Shown: positions 53,666 through 64,000 of the stretch, in pieces
How the letters are laid out: each line of letters begins with the position of its first letter
Position numbering within the stretch: position 1 is the stretch's first letter
NCBI GenBank assembly: GCA_009760855.2
Contig: WPIO01000070.1
Coordinates: forward strand, 1,001,501-1,065,500
Direction of reading: 5' to 3'
DNA length: 64,000 nt
Origin: Cristatella mucedo
Taxonomy: Eukaryota; Bryozoa; Phylactolaemata; Cristatellidae
The notes under the pieces: generated by a model
What the model saw: only the letters and a program-made list of their open reading frames with translations
The model's database searches: none
What the model was told of the DNA's origin: nothing
Position numbers and translations under genes: made by a program

Positions 53666-54996
53666 CTGCTAGATCTGTCTGCTGCCTTCGACACCATTGA
53701 TCACGATGTTCTGCTTGAACGATTGAGAACAACCATCGGTCTGGCAGACGAAGCAGTGGCGTGGTTTAAATCGTACTTGTCTGATCGTGTTCAATCCGTG
53801 TCGTGTGGGGGTCAGTTCTCACACACGAGAAGGGTCACCTGTGGAGACCCTCAGGGGTCTGTACTCGGTCCCTTGCTGTTCTCCATATATACACAACCTC
53901 TGGGAAAAGTGATTAAGGCCCATGGAATAGGGTATCCCTTTTATGCTGACGATACTCAGTTGTATTTGTCATTCAAACCGTCGGAATCTGCAGCAGCAAA
54001 TGAGAAGCGGAATGCTTGCTTTGCCGATATTCGATCCTGGATGTCGGAAAACTTCCTGAAATTAAATGATAATAAAACCGAACTGCTGCTCATAGGACAC
54101 CCTAAGCGTGTGGCTGGATTAAAAGGCTCTGCTCTTCTAATAGGTGATGCTGTTGTGCGACCATCACCATGTGCTCGAAATTTAGGTGTCGTTTTCGACA
54201 GCTACCTCAATTTTAAAAGCTTCATTCAGAAGACTGCTTATGCAGCTAGCAACCACGTCCGATCCCTATTCAAGATTAGGAGCTGTCTCCCACAGTTGCT
54301 TGTGAAAAATTTAACTAGCTTCCTAGTTCTGTCTCGGCTTTATTATTGTAATTCCCTTTTGGCTGGGCTACCAATGAAAGCTATTAGGCCACTGCAGCTG
54401 ACTATGAATATGGCTGCAAGGCTGGTCTTCAAGTCCTAGAGGTTTGACCACGTGTCTCCTTTGCTAAAAGAGCTAGGATGGATGCCGGTTGAGCAACAGA
54501 TACAGAGCAAAGTTCTTACGCTGACCCACAAGGCCCGCCACGGCTTGGCTCCTTCGTACCTAGCTGAACTGCTACAGCCGTTTCAGCCTGTTCGCGCCCT
54601 CAGGTCCTGTGGGACAATAAATTAGCTGTTCCATTCCTCCGCTTAAAGATTGTTGGCAACAGAAGCAATAGCTCTGCAGGTCCTAGACTGTGGAACTCGC
54701 TTCCACAATTCTTACGCAACGACAACTACTCTCCTACTGCCGACTATGGCTCGTCCTTTTCAGCAGTCCTGAGCTGCTACTTCCATGCTAATCACTACCT
54801 CAACTGCTCTCCTGACTCTGCTAAGCTTCCCATTTTCTCTTTGTTGCGTGAGAGGAAGTCTGTTGGCTACCGAATGCGTGCCGAAAGCCGCTTAGGCTGT
54901 GAGTGCGCTATAAAAAAACTCTCCTTCGTAGCACCCACATGATCCTTATGACTTTGTGGAGTTACAGATGGAGATACATTACATTACATTACACGC
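53666..54996 (+). mobile_element. LINE-A copy, reverse transcriptase to 3' end
   Basis: Starts at the RT palm (LLDLSAAFDTIDHDVLLERL), then [17 protein letters not shown], active site [12 protein letters not shown] (YADD at 53942-53953), the thumb (CARNLGVVFDSYLNF), TAG stop at 54437, and a continuing frame through ELGWMPVEQQIQSKVLTLTH. The terminus is GGAGTTACAGATGGAGATAC plus an ATTAC repeat. CR1/L2-type by motif style (inferred). 5' truncated and inactive. Confidence 0.94.
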
Positions 54997-55163
54997 ACAA
55001 CAGCCGGATTTGTTATAATATATAACTTAAACCCTATAAATGCTTTCGCAAGTGACGATTAGTCCGCTGTACTTTAAGCTTCACGCCAAAAACTTATGGG
55101 TCTCTTTGGCTGAGGAATATTCAGCTATGCGGTGAGGACAGGGACTCGCTTGCTATTGGTTAA

Positions 55164-55915
55164 TAATAATAATAATAATAATAATTCACTTGATAAAGCA
55201 CCCTCAGAGAACTTAATCTCTCTCTAGGCGCTTTACATTTGCTGTAAAGTGAGATGCAATTGAATGGTAAGTAAAATCATGCTTGAAAAACAAACAAAAT
55301 GAATAACATGGTTAGGGGTGACATGCACAGGGTCAGCATGCAAATGTGGTTAGTGGCAGCATGCACAGTGTCAGCACGCATAAGCGCATCAAGGACGGAT
55401 CACAGGGACCCACTAAATGCTGTCCTAAATAGGTGTGTTTTTAAGTTCCTTTTAAATGTGGTCAGGTCAGGGGATGTTCTGATGCAGGTCGGGAGGCAGT
55501 TCCAGGCTTTGGGAGCATACGAACTAAATGTACGGTCTCCAAAGGATTTATGGTTTGTACGAGGTATTTCTAGACTGTTGGATTCCGAAAAGCGGGCGGT
55601 ACGATGCTTGGCCCGGTGGGGTAGTATATCTGAGAGATAGGCTGGAGCCATAGAATGAAGAGACCTAAAAGTGAGCGACAAAACCTTGAAGTCAATCCGT
55701 TGCTTGACTGGGAGCCAGTGCAGGTCGGTGAGAAGTGGAGTAATGTGGCAACTGCAACGCTCACGACAGACAAGACTAGCTGCAGAGTTTAGCACCAGCT
55801 GTAAACGCCTGATCGCACATGCTGGTAGGCCAGTAAGCAGTGAGTTGCAGAAGTCGAGACGGGATGTCGCGAATGCATGGACCAACTTGGACGTGCTATC
55901 CTTATCTAAACTGGT
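55164..55915 (-). mobile_element. LINE-B copy, 5' truncated
   Basis: (TAA)n end, full 3'UTR, then the RT C-terminus on - ([47 protein letters not shown]). About 90% like the 49003-50183 copy by eye. Confidence 0.92.
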
Positions 55916-56284
55916 TGACTGTTTGCAATCGCTTGCAATTAAAGCAGTAAAGGACTTTCTCGATAGTCGAATTACTTTACTACCGTCGCCGCAGCAGCTG
56001 CCTGTTTCGATGAGGCTCCTACGACTCTTTAGCGACGCTGCCGCAAGGGGCCACAGCGGGGCTAACGAACACACTTTCTCTCACAGAACGTGACCGGGGT
56101 CTGAATCGGGTCGGGTCCTGTTACTCTTGGCTGTGCCTCTAAGCAACCTCAAATCCTTTGAAAAATGTGACTTCAATTTGTATCCTTACTAATTGAAGCG
56201 AGAAAATATGTCCGTCCTTCCGTCACGCGGCAAGATGGTGACTTCTACTTCCGGGAGTGATGTGGAACAGAAGTGTTATTAAAA

Positions 56285-56432
56285 TAATAATAATTAATTT
56301 GTATAGCGCCACAAGAGAACTTAATCTCTATTCAGGCGTTTCACATATGCCTCCGGGCTTGACCCCACGACCTCAGCCAGACCTTGGTCGGGGGCGAGCA
56401 CCTTAACCGCTGGACCAAACCAGCTCGGCAAA
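56285..56432 (-). mobile_element. SINE-1 copy
   Basis: Reverse of the SINE-1 pattern: TTTGTATAGCGCCACAAGAG, TTCAGGCGTTTCACATATGC, then the tRNA-like head ending CTGGACCAAACCAGCTCGGC. Confidence 0.88.
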
Positions 56433-56744
56433 TCTACTATGACTCAGAGAACCGAGAGCCCGCAGGCAGTGAGCTCTAGTGCTCTCCAAACCCCGAACTC
56501 GTTCCCGCCCAACAGCGAATCCGTGAATCGGCGCGACATTTTAAAAAGAAGCCAAAAAACTCAAAGCCTGTTTTGCAAAGCGTGCGACTAGTCCACGTGA
56601 GTGGTCCTTGGTGTACTTACGCGTTCTGAAAATGTGCACGTCATTACCAATCCAGCTTTCTTTTCAGCAAATCCTAGAAAGGGAATTTAGTACTCATGGG
56701 GCGCCAGGTGAATGCTTGGTTGCTATTATTACTACAATCGCCCC

Positions 56745-56865
56745 GATTTAACCCAGGGGTCAGGTGCTCGCCTTTCGCGTCCAAGGTCGTGGGTACGAGT
56801 CTTGCGGCATTTGTAAAGCGCTAGGATTGAGATTAATCTCTTAGGACGCTATGCGAATGAATTAT
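56745..56865 (+). mobile_element. Diverged SINE-1-like element
   Basis: GTCCAAGGTCGTGGGTACGA (box B region), then TTTGTAAAGCGCTAGGATTG and GGACGCTATGCGAATGAATT. Confidence 0.65.
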
Positions 56866-56875
56866 ACATACATTG

Positions 56876-56925
56876 TGTGTGTGAGCGCGCGTGCGTGCGT
56901 GTGTGTGTGTGTGTGTGTGTGTTAT
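56876..56925 (+). repeat. (TG)n microsatellite
   Basis: TG/CG alternation then pure TG, directly after the SINE-1-like tail. Confidence 0.9.
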
Positions 56926-56957
56926 AATAACTAGCACCCGTTAGCTGCGCTGTGTAT

Positions 56958-57138
56958 ATGGCTGAGGACTTCATCCCAGGAGCTGCTAAAGCGTTACGTT
57001 ACGAAGATAACGACCTCACGAATTTTAACTTGAGTAGATTAGCCCTGCAAGCTCAGCTGGATCTGTCGTCAGCATTTCATATCGCTCCTAATTTAAGTCC
57101 TTCTGTCGCGCCCGCCGTTTACCCCTGTAACTGTGGTT
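56958..57138 (+). CDS. Small unrecognised ORF or exon
   Basis: Starting at an ATG at 56958, MAEDFIPGAAKALRYEDNDL and on to YPCNCG before TAG; the last codons coincide with a possible donor (TGTG|GTTAGT). Residue composition is protein-like (acidic start, hydrophobic periodicity), but no domain is recognised and no partner exon was found. Confidence 0.25.
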
Positions 57139-57199
57139 AGTTAGTCAGCTTTTCACAGTCGCGTCTACACGGAGTCCTTGGCTGAATCTGTATCGTCGT

Positions 57200-57440
57200 A
57201 CAGACAGGACTAGGAGCAGACAAGCGGCGTCTCTTTAAGTCCGTGGCCTTGACATTCCAGCAGCTCGTGCTCTCTGCGCGGCACGCCCTTTCCCATTTTG
57301 CTGGCATCCACGGCAGGGTTGACGGGCGCCGGCGCATCCGGCGCCTCGCGGTCTCCGTTCGGACCGGCTGAGCTGGAGCAACGGAAAGGTGGCAGAGTGA
57401 GCGGAACCGACCGGAAGCCGCTCTGCACCCGCCTTTCGTA
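57200..57440 (-). CDS. Possible last exon of a - strand gene
   Basis: A GC-rich island in AT-rich surroundings. One - strand frame reads GFRSVPLTLPPFRCSSS, then VNPAVDASKMGKGVPRREHE and LKETPLVCS before a TAG at about 57210, preceded by a plausible acceptor (GGGTGCAG|AG). No homology is recognised and other frames are also open, so this is tentative. Confidence 0.28.
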
Positions 57441-58535
57441 TGCTTATGGATATAAGTGACGGCCATTGAATCTGCCCATCATTCTTCACGGCGGCATATA
57501 TTTTCGCGGGTGCAATTTTCCTTTAAAAAAAAACCTACCGTTTCCGCCCGCCGAATTGCGGACCGGCGAGTTTTTACAGCAATGAATTGAGAACGAAGAA
57601 GAAGAGCAAAGAGAAGATCGGAACGATAGCGACTATAATTATAAATATACAATACACGGTAGAGATCAGAATATAACGATAATAAATAGCGGATGTATAA
57701 CGTATAAGCAGATTTCGAGCGCACATATCACAGAAAGCAGCGAGAAGGCAGGCAGCGAGGCAGGAAGACACTCACTGCCACGCCGCCGAAACTCTACAGG
57801 AATTTGTCGCACGCGACAAATGCAATGACGGAAAGAGAGAGACTGAAGAAGAAGTCATTAGAGCTTCGTCCTGTCAAAGGTCAGCGAGCGCCTCACTCGT
57901 GGTCACAAACAGAAAGAGAAACTGAAATTAAGATTCGGGCACTACGACGACCCACGTCTAAGTATTAAGTCCTTGCCCGACTGCAGGCCGATCTCAACCG
58001 CTAGCCTGGGCTTGTCACTAGGTCAATGGTCAGATCCCCTCTCTTCAATGCAAAACTAAATATTTCCTCGAGTTTTCACCAGTATAGATAAGAATAAAAA
58101 TAAATAGTAGATCTACTTTTTTCAATTAATTTTACCTATAATAATGATAATAACAATAATTTTTATTGTAGCTAGTTTTTATAACTCGCTGACAGAACGT
58201 AATCTCTACCTACGTAGATGATTTGCAACGTGCTGCGAGAGCAGCAGAACCCAAAGGCAACTGGGTTTGAATGTCCGAGGAATGAACGTCCGAGGAATCA
58301 AATGTGTTTGAATGTCCGAGGAATCGCTGGCATGCGAAAACAAGCATCTGGTTTAGGCCGGCAAACAGCTAGAGCAAAGTTGAAGACTACCGCGGCTACC
58401 GGTTTGTGTGGCTAGTGACGCGAGCAGAACCACACACAGGTATGCGCACAAAGCACACCTGAAAAAAGACGAGCTTACCGTTGCAAAGGGAAAGCTGACC
58501 GTTGAGCTTCCGCTGACCATTGCTTGCACTGGCCA
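57441..58535. other. Intergenic DNA, nothing certain
   Basis: Contains a GAATGTCCGAGGAAT-type short repeat, three units near 58265-58325. No exon or mobile element was supported. Confidence 0.35.
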
Positions 58536-58622
58536 TTCGATCGCGTTTCCTTTGCAGCAAACAAAAAACGCGAAGAGAGATTTAGTTCTCTGAGGGCTCT
58601 TTGTCAACTGTGTTATTATTGT
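58536..58622 (+). mobile_element. LINE-B 3' tail
   Basis: CATTCGATCGCGTTTCCTTT, GCAGCAAACAAAAAACGCGA, TTAGTTCTCTGAGGGCTCTT. Confidence 0.65.
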
Positions 58623-58869
58623 TATAATGATTACCAGAGAAGATGCTTCTTGAGCTGAGACTATAAGGATGCACGAGCGTAGCAGGCACCTGTGACCTGT
58701 GACCTGTGACCCGGAAGCGAGTTCCAGACTTTTGGTGCGCTCGTGCTGAAGCTTCCCGAACGATTTCAATTTAGCGCTGTGACGGTAGCGCGACCGAATG
58801 CTGACGAGTGGGGTGGTTCGAGAGCAAGCTACCGGAGGAGTAATGAGGTCGCATAGGTCAAGGCTGGTG

Positions 58870-59665
58870 GTTAATAATAATAATAGTGCACTTAATCAAG
58901 CACCCTCAGAGAAAGACTTAATCTCTTTCTAGGCGCTTTACATTTGCTGCAAAGGGAAATGCAATTGAATAGCGAGTAAAATCATGCTTGATAAATAAAC
59001 AAAATGAATAACGTAGTTAGGGGTGCCGCGAGTAAAGAGCCATGTAGATCAGACTGATGACCTTGAAATCGATTCAATGGCTGATAGTGAGCCAGTGAAG
59101 CTCAGCCAGAGGTAACATGGGGTGGCAGCTACGCCGGTAGCGACAGACCGGACGAGTGATTGAGTTCTGCATCCTCCGTGCAGACTAGTAAAAGCGCAGG
59201 TCGCGAGTTCTTAATTAAGAAAATGTTTACAATCTCGATAAGATGGCACACCATGTTTAGTTGCTTGATTTCGGCAATGTTCCTGAACTGAAAGTAGGCC
59301 GACATGTCTGTTTTGGAAATGTAGTCACCTAATGGCCAGTCGCCTTGGAATGGAACGCCAAGATTACGGGCGGGCGTCACAAAAGTGATGCTAGCTGAAC
59401 TAATCCGGAGAGCTAGGTCTTCCAACTTCTTTCCAACTTTGAGGTGACACTAGGCTTTCGCATAACTACTTGGTCTTATCATCGTTAAGCTCCAGGAAGT
59501 CACTAGCCATCAAGAAAGTGAATGACGTCGTTGCCGAATGCCAGGGAATATAGTGAGTCGAATGTGAAGCCGAGCTTAGAAGGAATTAGAGATAGGTGGA
59601 GCTGGATGCAATCGGAGTAGTCACGAAAGCTAAGATTGTGTTTAGCGATGGCATCAGCCGGATAG
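58870..59665 (-). mobile_element. Diverged LINE-B subfamily copy
   Basis: (TAA)n tail and 3'UTR, then - strand RT thumb (LRISSASITFVTPARNLGVP). It resembles the relic at 800-1100 more than the other LINE-B copies. Confidence 0.75.
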
Positions 59666-60029
59666 AGAGCGTAGATAGCGGAAAGGAGCCTGAGGCCGAA
59701 TCCTGAGGTACTCCATGCTTAAGGGCTTCCTCCGTGACCCATCCGTTATTATCGTGCTGCCATGATATTTCTCATTTCGGAAGCACCGAACCCAGTTTAG
59801 CTCTGAGTCAGCGGTTCCTGGACTTTTCCAGAGGCACTCGGAGCGTATCTGGAGGTCAACGGAGTCTAATGCTTCCGACAGACTCAAGAGAACCCGCATC
59901 TAGGCAACGCCCCTCTGTGTCAGTAAAGTTCAGTCAGACCCATCGGATTGGATGCGAGGTGCATGGGCCATCACGCCACCTCAAAGCGTAGTGCGTAGCG
60001 CTGCAAGCAGTCCGCACCCAATCCGGCGG

Positions 60030-60370
60030 CGATTACCAAGCGAGCCGAACTGCTTACCTAGACCTCGTACAAACCGAAAATCCTTTGGAGACCGTGCCTT
60101 CAGTTCGTATGGTCCCAAAGCCTGGAACTCACTCCCGACCTGCGTCACGACATCTCCTGACTTGTCCACATTTAAAAAGAACTTAAAAATGCTTCTATTT
60201 ATGACAGCATTTAGTGGGTCCCTGTGATTCGTCCTTATGTGTTTTTATTACGTGCTGACACTGTTGCACGCTGCCACTAACCACACTTGCATGCTGACCC
60301 TGTGCATGTCACCCCTAGCCATGTTATTCTTGTAGTTTATTGAGCACGCTACTGCTAACCGTGTCGTTTG
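60030..60370 (+). mobile_element. LINE-B C-terminus and 3'UTR
   Basis: + strand frame NRKSFGDRAFSSYGPKAWNS to MTAFSGSL and TGA, then the 3'UTR (CACTAACCACACTTGCATGC). It shows the uninterrupted order around the stop codon used to interpret the nested copies. Confidence 0.9.
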
Positions 60371-60484
60371 GTTCGCGAACGCACAGAAACGACAGCCGAT
60401 GACCAACGCCAACAGCTTATTCCCCGACGCACGGACTAGAGTGAAGCACGACTCCCTTCGCCCCCCTCTCTCACACAAGACCCC

Positions 60485-60735
60485 CTCCTTGACCGCGGCT
60501 GTGCACTGGCCGACCCCGATGATTTATCTGAGGCGGACCGCAGCTGTGCACCGGCCGACCCCGATGGCGAATCCAACGTCTGTTCACCAGCGGGTTAACA
60601 GGAGCAACAATACTGCCGTGTACCACGCCACATGACCACATCAGAGGCGGACCACAGCTGTGCCCCGGCCCATCCCGACGATGCTCCCAACAGCTAATCG
60701 CCACCGGGTTAGCGGGAGAAATAATACCTGTCTGC
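60485..60735. repeat. Diverged tandem duplication, about 110-bp unit
   Basis: GGCGGACCGCAGCTGTGCAC recurs as GGCGGACCACAGCTGTGCCC, with similar downstream sequence (AGCGGGTTAACAGGAGCAAC versus ACCGGGTTAGCGGGAGAAAT). A third partial unit precedes it. Confidence 0.75.
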
Positions 60736-60764
60736 ATATCGTCAAACTACAAACAGCTCGATCG

Positions 60765-60858
60765 AGCTTTATTTGCAGCAACTGTAAAGCGCCTGGAGAG
60801 ATTGAGTTCTCGGAGGGCATTTTATCAAATATTATTATTATTATTATTATTAGCCTCT
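60765..60858 (+). mobile_element. LINE-B 3' tail with (ATT)n
   Basis: TTTGCAGCAACTGTAAAGCG, CCTGGAGAGATTGAGTTCTC, then ATT repeats. Confidence 0.75.
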
Positions 60859-61132
60859 CTTATCCAGGAAGGACTTAAGCCAGTTTAGCACTGTGCTCGG
60901 GGATAACTAGGCATTCGGAGACGAACTCCAGAAGGATCTGGTGGTCAATTGTGTCAAACGCAGCTTGTAAATAAAAGGAGAACTAGGAGAGCTAGGCTCT
61001 ACATTGATCAGTAACGTTCAGAAGAGTCAAAGGGTAGGCCCGATGCGGAATTTCTCCCGTGGAGTGGTTAGCCGGAAATCCCGATTGGAGCTCGCCGGCC
61101 AGATCTGATGATGTGATCGTTCAGTTGTTGGA

Positions 61133-61155
61133 CTGCCACACGTTGAAGTGTCCTC

Positions 61156-61197
<42 letters not shown>

Positions 61198-61221
61198 TGG
61201 GCCAAACGTTGAAGTGTCCTC

Positions 61222-61259
<38 letters not shown>

Positions 61260-61297
61260 TAATATATATATACTAGGCCAAACGTTGAAGTGTCCTC

Positions 61298-61373
<76 letters not shown>
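61133..61373. repeat. Compound repeat: (TA)n blocks separated by a 19-bp spacer, three units
   Basis: ACGTTGAAGTGTCCTCGAA occurs three times, each followed by a TA run of 40-85 bp and, between units, CTGGGCCAA or CTAGGCCAA. Confidence 0.93.
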
Positions 61374-61777
61374 TGGGCCAAGCCAGCTCGGCGAAAAGAA
61401 TGCAGAAGGGCGACTGGACGCTCTTTGAATTGTCATGACCTAAGATGAACATTTGAGTGATAATAGTTATGCATTTTATAGCGCCCTCAGACAAATTTAT
61501 CTCTTTCTAGACACACTTCACATTTGCTGCTATGGAAGCATGGGCGCCTGGTGCCCCGAGTGCTCACCAAAGGGGGTGTTCGGAGGTTCGGAGAGGGAGG
61601 GGAGGGGGAGAGAAGGAGGGGAAGGAGATCGGGGATCATAAACGCGGCAGCTCCGGAAGGAAGTAGCAGCTGCTGTGCACTCGAAAGTGTCTCGCCCCGG
61701 AGCACCGAGCAATGATCGGCCTCAAAATTGCCCAAAGAAAGGAACTTCACCGGCAATGTTAGTGATATAAAAACAAT

Positions 61778-61905
61778 ACTTGAGCGAAAGAGACAGAGAG
61801 CGAGAGACAGAGACAGAGACAGAGACAGAGACAGAGATAGAGACAGAGAGCGAGAGACAGAGACAGAGACAGAGACAGAGACGAAAAAAAGAGAGAGAAA
61901 GAGAA

Positions 61906-61973
<68 letters not shown>
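61778..61973 (+). repeat. GAGACA / GA microsatellite cluster
   Basis: Degenerate GAGACA hexamers followed by pure GA, ending exactly where the next LINE-A copy begins. Confidence 0.95.
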
Positions 61974-61975
<2 letters not shown>

Positions 61976-63438
61976 CTAGATCTATCAGCTGCCTCTGACA
62001 CCATTGACCATGATGTCCTACTTTAACGATTGAAAACTATGATTGGTCTGGCAAACGAGGCACAAGAGTGGTTTAAATCGTACTTGTCTGATCGTGTTCA
62101 ATCCGTGTCGTGTGGGGGTCAGGTCTCACACACGAGACTGGTCACCTGAGGAGTCCTTCAAGGGTCCGTCCTCGGTCCCTTGCTGTTTTCCATTTATACT
62201 GAACCTCTGAGAAAAGTGAATAAGGCCCGCGGAATAGGATATCACTTTTATGCTGACGATACTCAGTTGTATTTCTAATTAAAACCGTCGAAATCTGCTG
62301 CAGCAACTGAGAAACTGAATGTTTGCCTTGCCGACATTTGATCCTGGATGTCGGAAACGCTCTTAGAACTAAATGAGGATAAAGCTAAACTACCGCTCGC
62401 AGGACACCCTAAGCATGTGGCCGGATTAAAAGGCTTGGCTCTTCCAATATATATATATATAATTCATTTATATAGCGCTCCAAGAGAACTTAATCTCTAC
62501 TCAGGCGCTTCACATATGCCTCGGGGTTCGAGCCCACGACCTCAGCCAGACCTTGGTCGGGGCGAGCACCTTAACCGCTAGACCAAACCAAGCTCGGCAA
62601 TAGACGATGCTGTGGTTCGCGGCCATCACCACGTTCTCGATATTTAGGTGTCGTGTTCGACAGCTACGAAGACTGCTTCTGCAGCTTGCCATCACGTCCT
62701 TTGATCCCTATCAAAGATAAGGAGCTATCTTCCATGGTGACATGCAAAACATTTAACTAGCTCTTTAACTCTGTCTCGCCTAGATTTTTGCAATTCCTTT
62801 TTGGCCGGGGTACCAAACGAAGCAACTAGGCCACTGCAAATGGCTACGAACTTGGTTGCAAGGCTAGTTTGCAAATCCCAGAGGTGTGACCACGTGTCTC
62901 CTTTGCTGAAAGAGCTAGGATGGTTGCCGGTTGAGCAAAGGATACAGAGCAAAGTTCTTACGCTGACCCACAAGGCCCGCCACGGCTTGGCTCCTTCGTA
63001 CCTAGCTGAACTGCTGCATCAGTTTCAGCCTGTTCGTGCCCTCAGGTCCTGTGTGGACAATAAATTAGCTGTCCCATTCCTCCGCTTAAAGACCGTTGGC
63101 GATAGAAGCTTTAGCTCTGCAGGTACTAGACTGTGGAACTCGCTTCCACAATTCTTACGCAACGACAACTACTCTCCTACTGCCGACTATGGCACATCTT
63201 TTTCAGATGTCCTGAGCTGCTGCTTCTATGCTACCCACTACGTCCACTGCTCTCCTGACTCTGTCTGCTACGCTTCCCACTTTCTCTTTGTTGCGTGAGA
63301 CGAAGTCTGTTGGCTGCTGAATGCGTACCGAAAGCCGCTTAGGCTGTGAGTGTGCTATACAAAACTCTCCTGCGTAACACCCACATGGTCTTTATGACTT
63401 CGGGGAGTTACAGACGGAGATACATTACATTACATAGG
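61974..63438 (+). mobile_element. LINE-A copy interrupted by SINE-1
   Basis: Begins GGCTAGATCTATCAGCTGCC (RT palm), with stops and a mutated start of the fingers. Still has [10 protein letters not shown]-like coding at about 62250, then a SINE-1 insertion, then a long clean C-terminal frame at 62801-63298 (CDHVSPLLKELGWLPVEQRI, LPQFLRNDNYSPTADYG). Ends GGAGTTACAGACGGAGATAC plus ATTAC repeats. Confidence 0.92.
62445..62602 (-). mobile_element. SINE-1 inserted in LINE-A
   Basis: A reversed SINE-1 with (TA)n tail, TTATATAGCGCTCCAAGAGA, GGCGCTTCACATATGCCTCG and a complete tRNA-like head ending CTAGACCAAACCAAGCTCGG. It is flanked by AATA (possibly CAATA) on both sides, and the LINE resumes exactly where it left off. 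Confidence 0.93.
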
Positions 63439-64000
63439 CGCACAGACATGTAAGACTGGCCCGCGTGAGAGGTGCCGTCGCAGGCAAACGAGAATGCCCA
63501 AGTGACGTTGCCACTCAGAAGCTCAGAAATGCGTTTTACCAATCCAATTTAACTACGGCTGTCCAAAGTTCACTGAGGAGTAGTAGAATCGCAAATCAGT
63601 TAACTAATAGAATCGCAAATCAGTAAACTAAATATGTGTATGCCCACAACCAACTGTCTTATTAGCCGCTCCCAAGCGAGCACTCTCCTTAGCAAATCTA
63701 CCCTCAGTGACTTTGCAAAACATTTCGCCAAATCCTTCCTCGGTTAAGATAAGATGGTTTGGGCACTGCCTTTCACTGCCGTCCCATCAGTACTGCATCG
63801 GCTCATCGCCACGCTCTTCTTCTCTCTCCTCCTTCACGCTTTTCTGTCTCTCTCTCTTTCTCTCTCAGTCTGTCTGTTTGTCAGTCAGTCTGTCTGCCTG
63901 CCTCTGCCTCTGCCTCCCTCCCTCCTTCCCTCCCTCCCTCCTTCCCTCCCTCCCTCCTTCCCTCCCTCCCTCCCTCCCTTAGTTTATATATTATATTATT
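63439..64000. other. Intergenic DNA ending in a pyrimidine-rich microsatellite
   Basis: 63440-63830 holds nothing recognised apart from a short direct repeat (TAGAATCGCAAATCAGT, two copies near 63590). 63840-63980 is CT/CTGT/CCTC/CTTC simple sequence. Confidence 0.6.

Overview
This window is animal nuclear DNA. It has many-exon genes with GT-AG introns, long intronic microsatellites and minisatellites, non-LTR retrotransposons (LINEs) with an endonuclease plus reverse transcriptase layout, and tRNA-derived SINEs. The main gene is a metazoan cell-polarity gene. Repeat types and intron sizes suggest an invertebrate, perhaps marine, but the species cannot be named from sequence alone.

Layout. 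(1) 1-4.2 kb: decayed LINE and SINE pieces and a long CT microsatellite. (2) 4.2-6.6 kb, + strand: the last three exons of a glutamine-rich, glycine-rich protein whose family I do not recognise; it ends in TAG at 6070 and a poly(A) signal follows. (3) 6.7-10.9 kb: GC-rich DNA with one weak candidate exon, a perfect 60-bp palindrome, LINE/SINE relics, and the expected 3' end of the next gene. (4) 10.9-40.9 kb, - strand: a nearly complete lethal giant larvae (LGL/LLGL) gene. I assembled 20 coding exons by matching splice phase at every junction, giving about 1071 codons. Only the extreme C-terminal exon is missing. The two genes converge tail to tail. (5) 41-64 kb: AT-richer intergenic DNA that is largely a graveyard of two LINE families (called LINE-A and LINE-B here) and a SINE (SINE-1) that carries LINE-B's 3' tail, with several nested insertions.

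The LGL protein is expected to be a cortical polarity scaffold made of two WD40 beta-propellers, with a basic aPKC-target segment in exon 14. In that segment the first of three phospho-sites is Thr rather than Ser. Four of the gene's introns (9, 10, 12, 16) are dominated by different tandem arrays. These include a roughly 142-unit CCTG array in the sense strand of intron 12, and a GA array that begins inside the splice donor of intron 16, which is itself a GC-AG intron.

All boundaries were read by eye. LGL exon boundaries are strong because phases agree. LINE/SINE ends are approximate.
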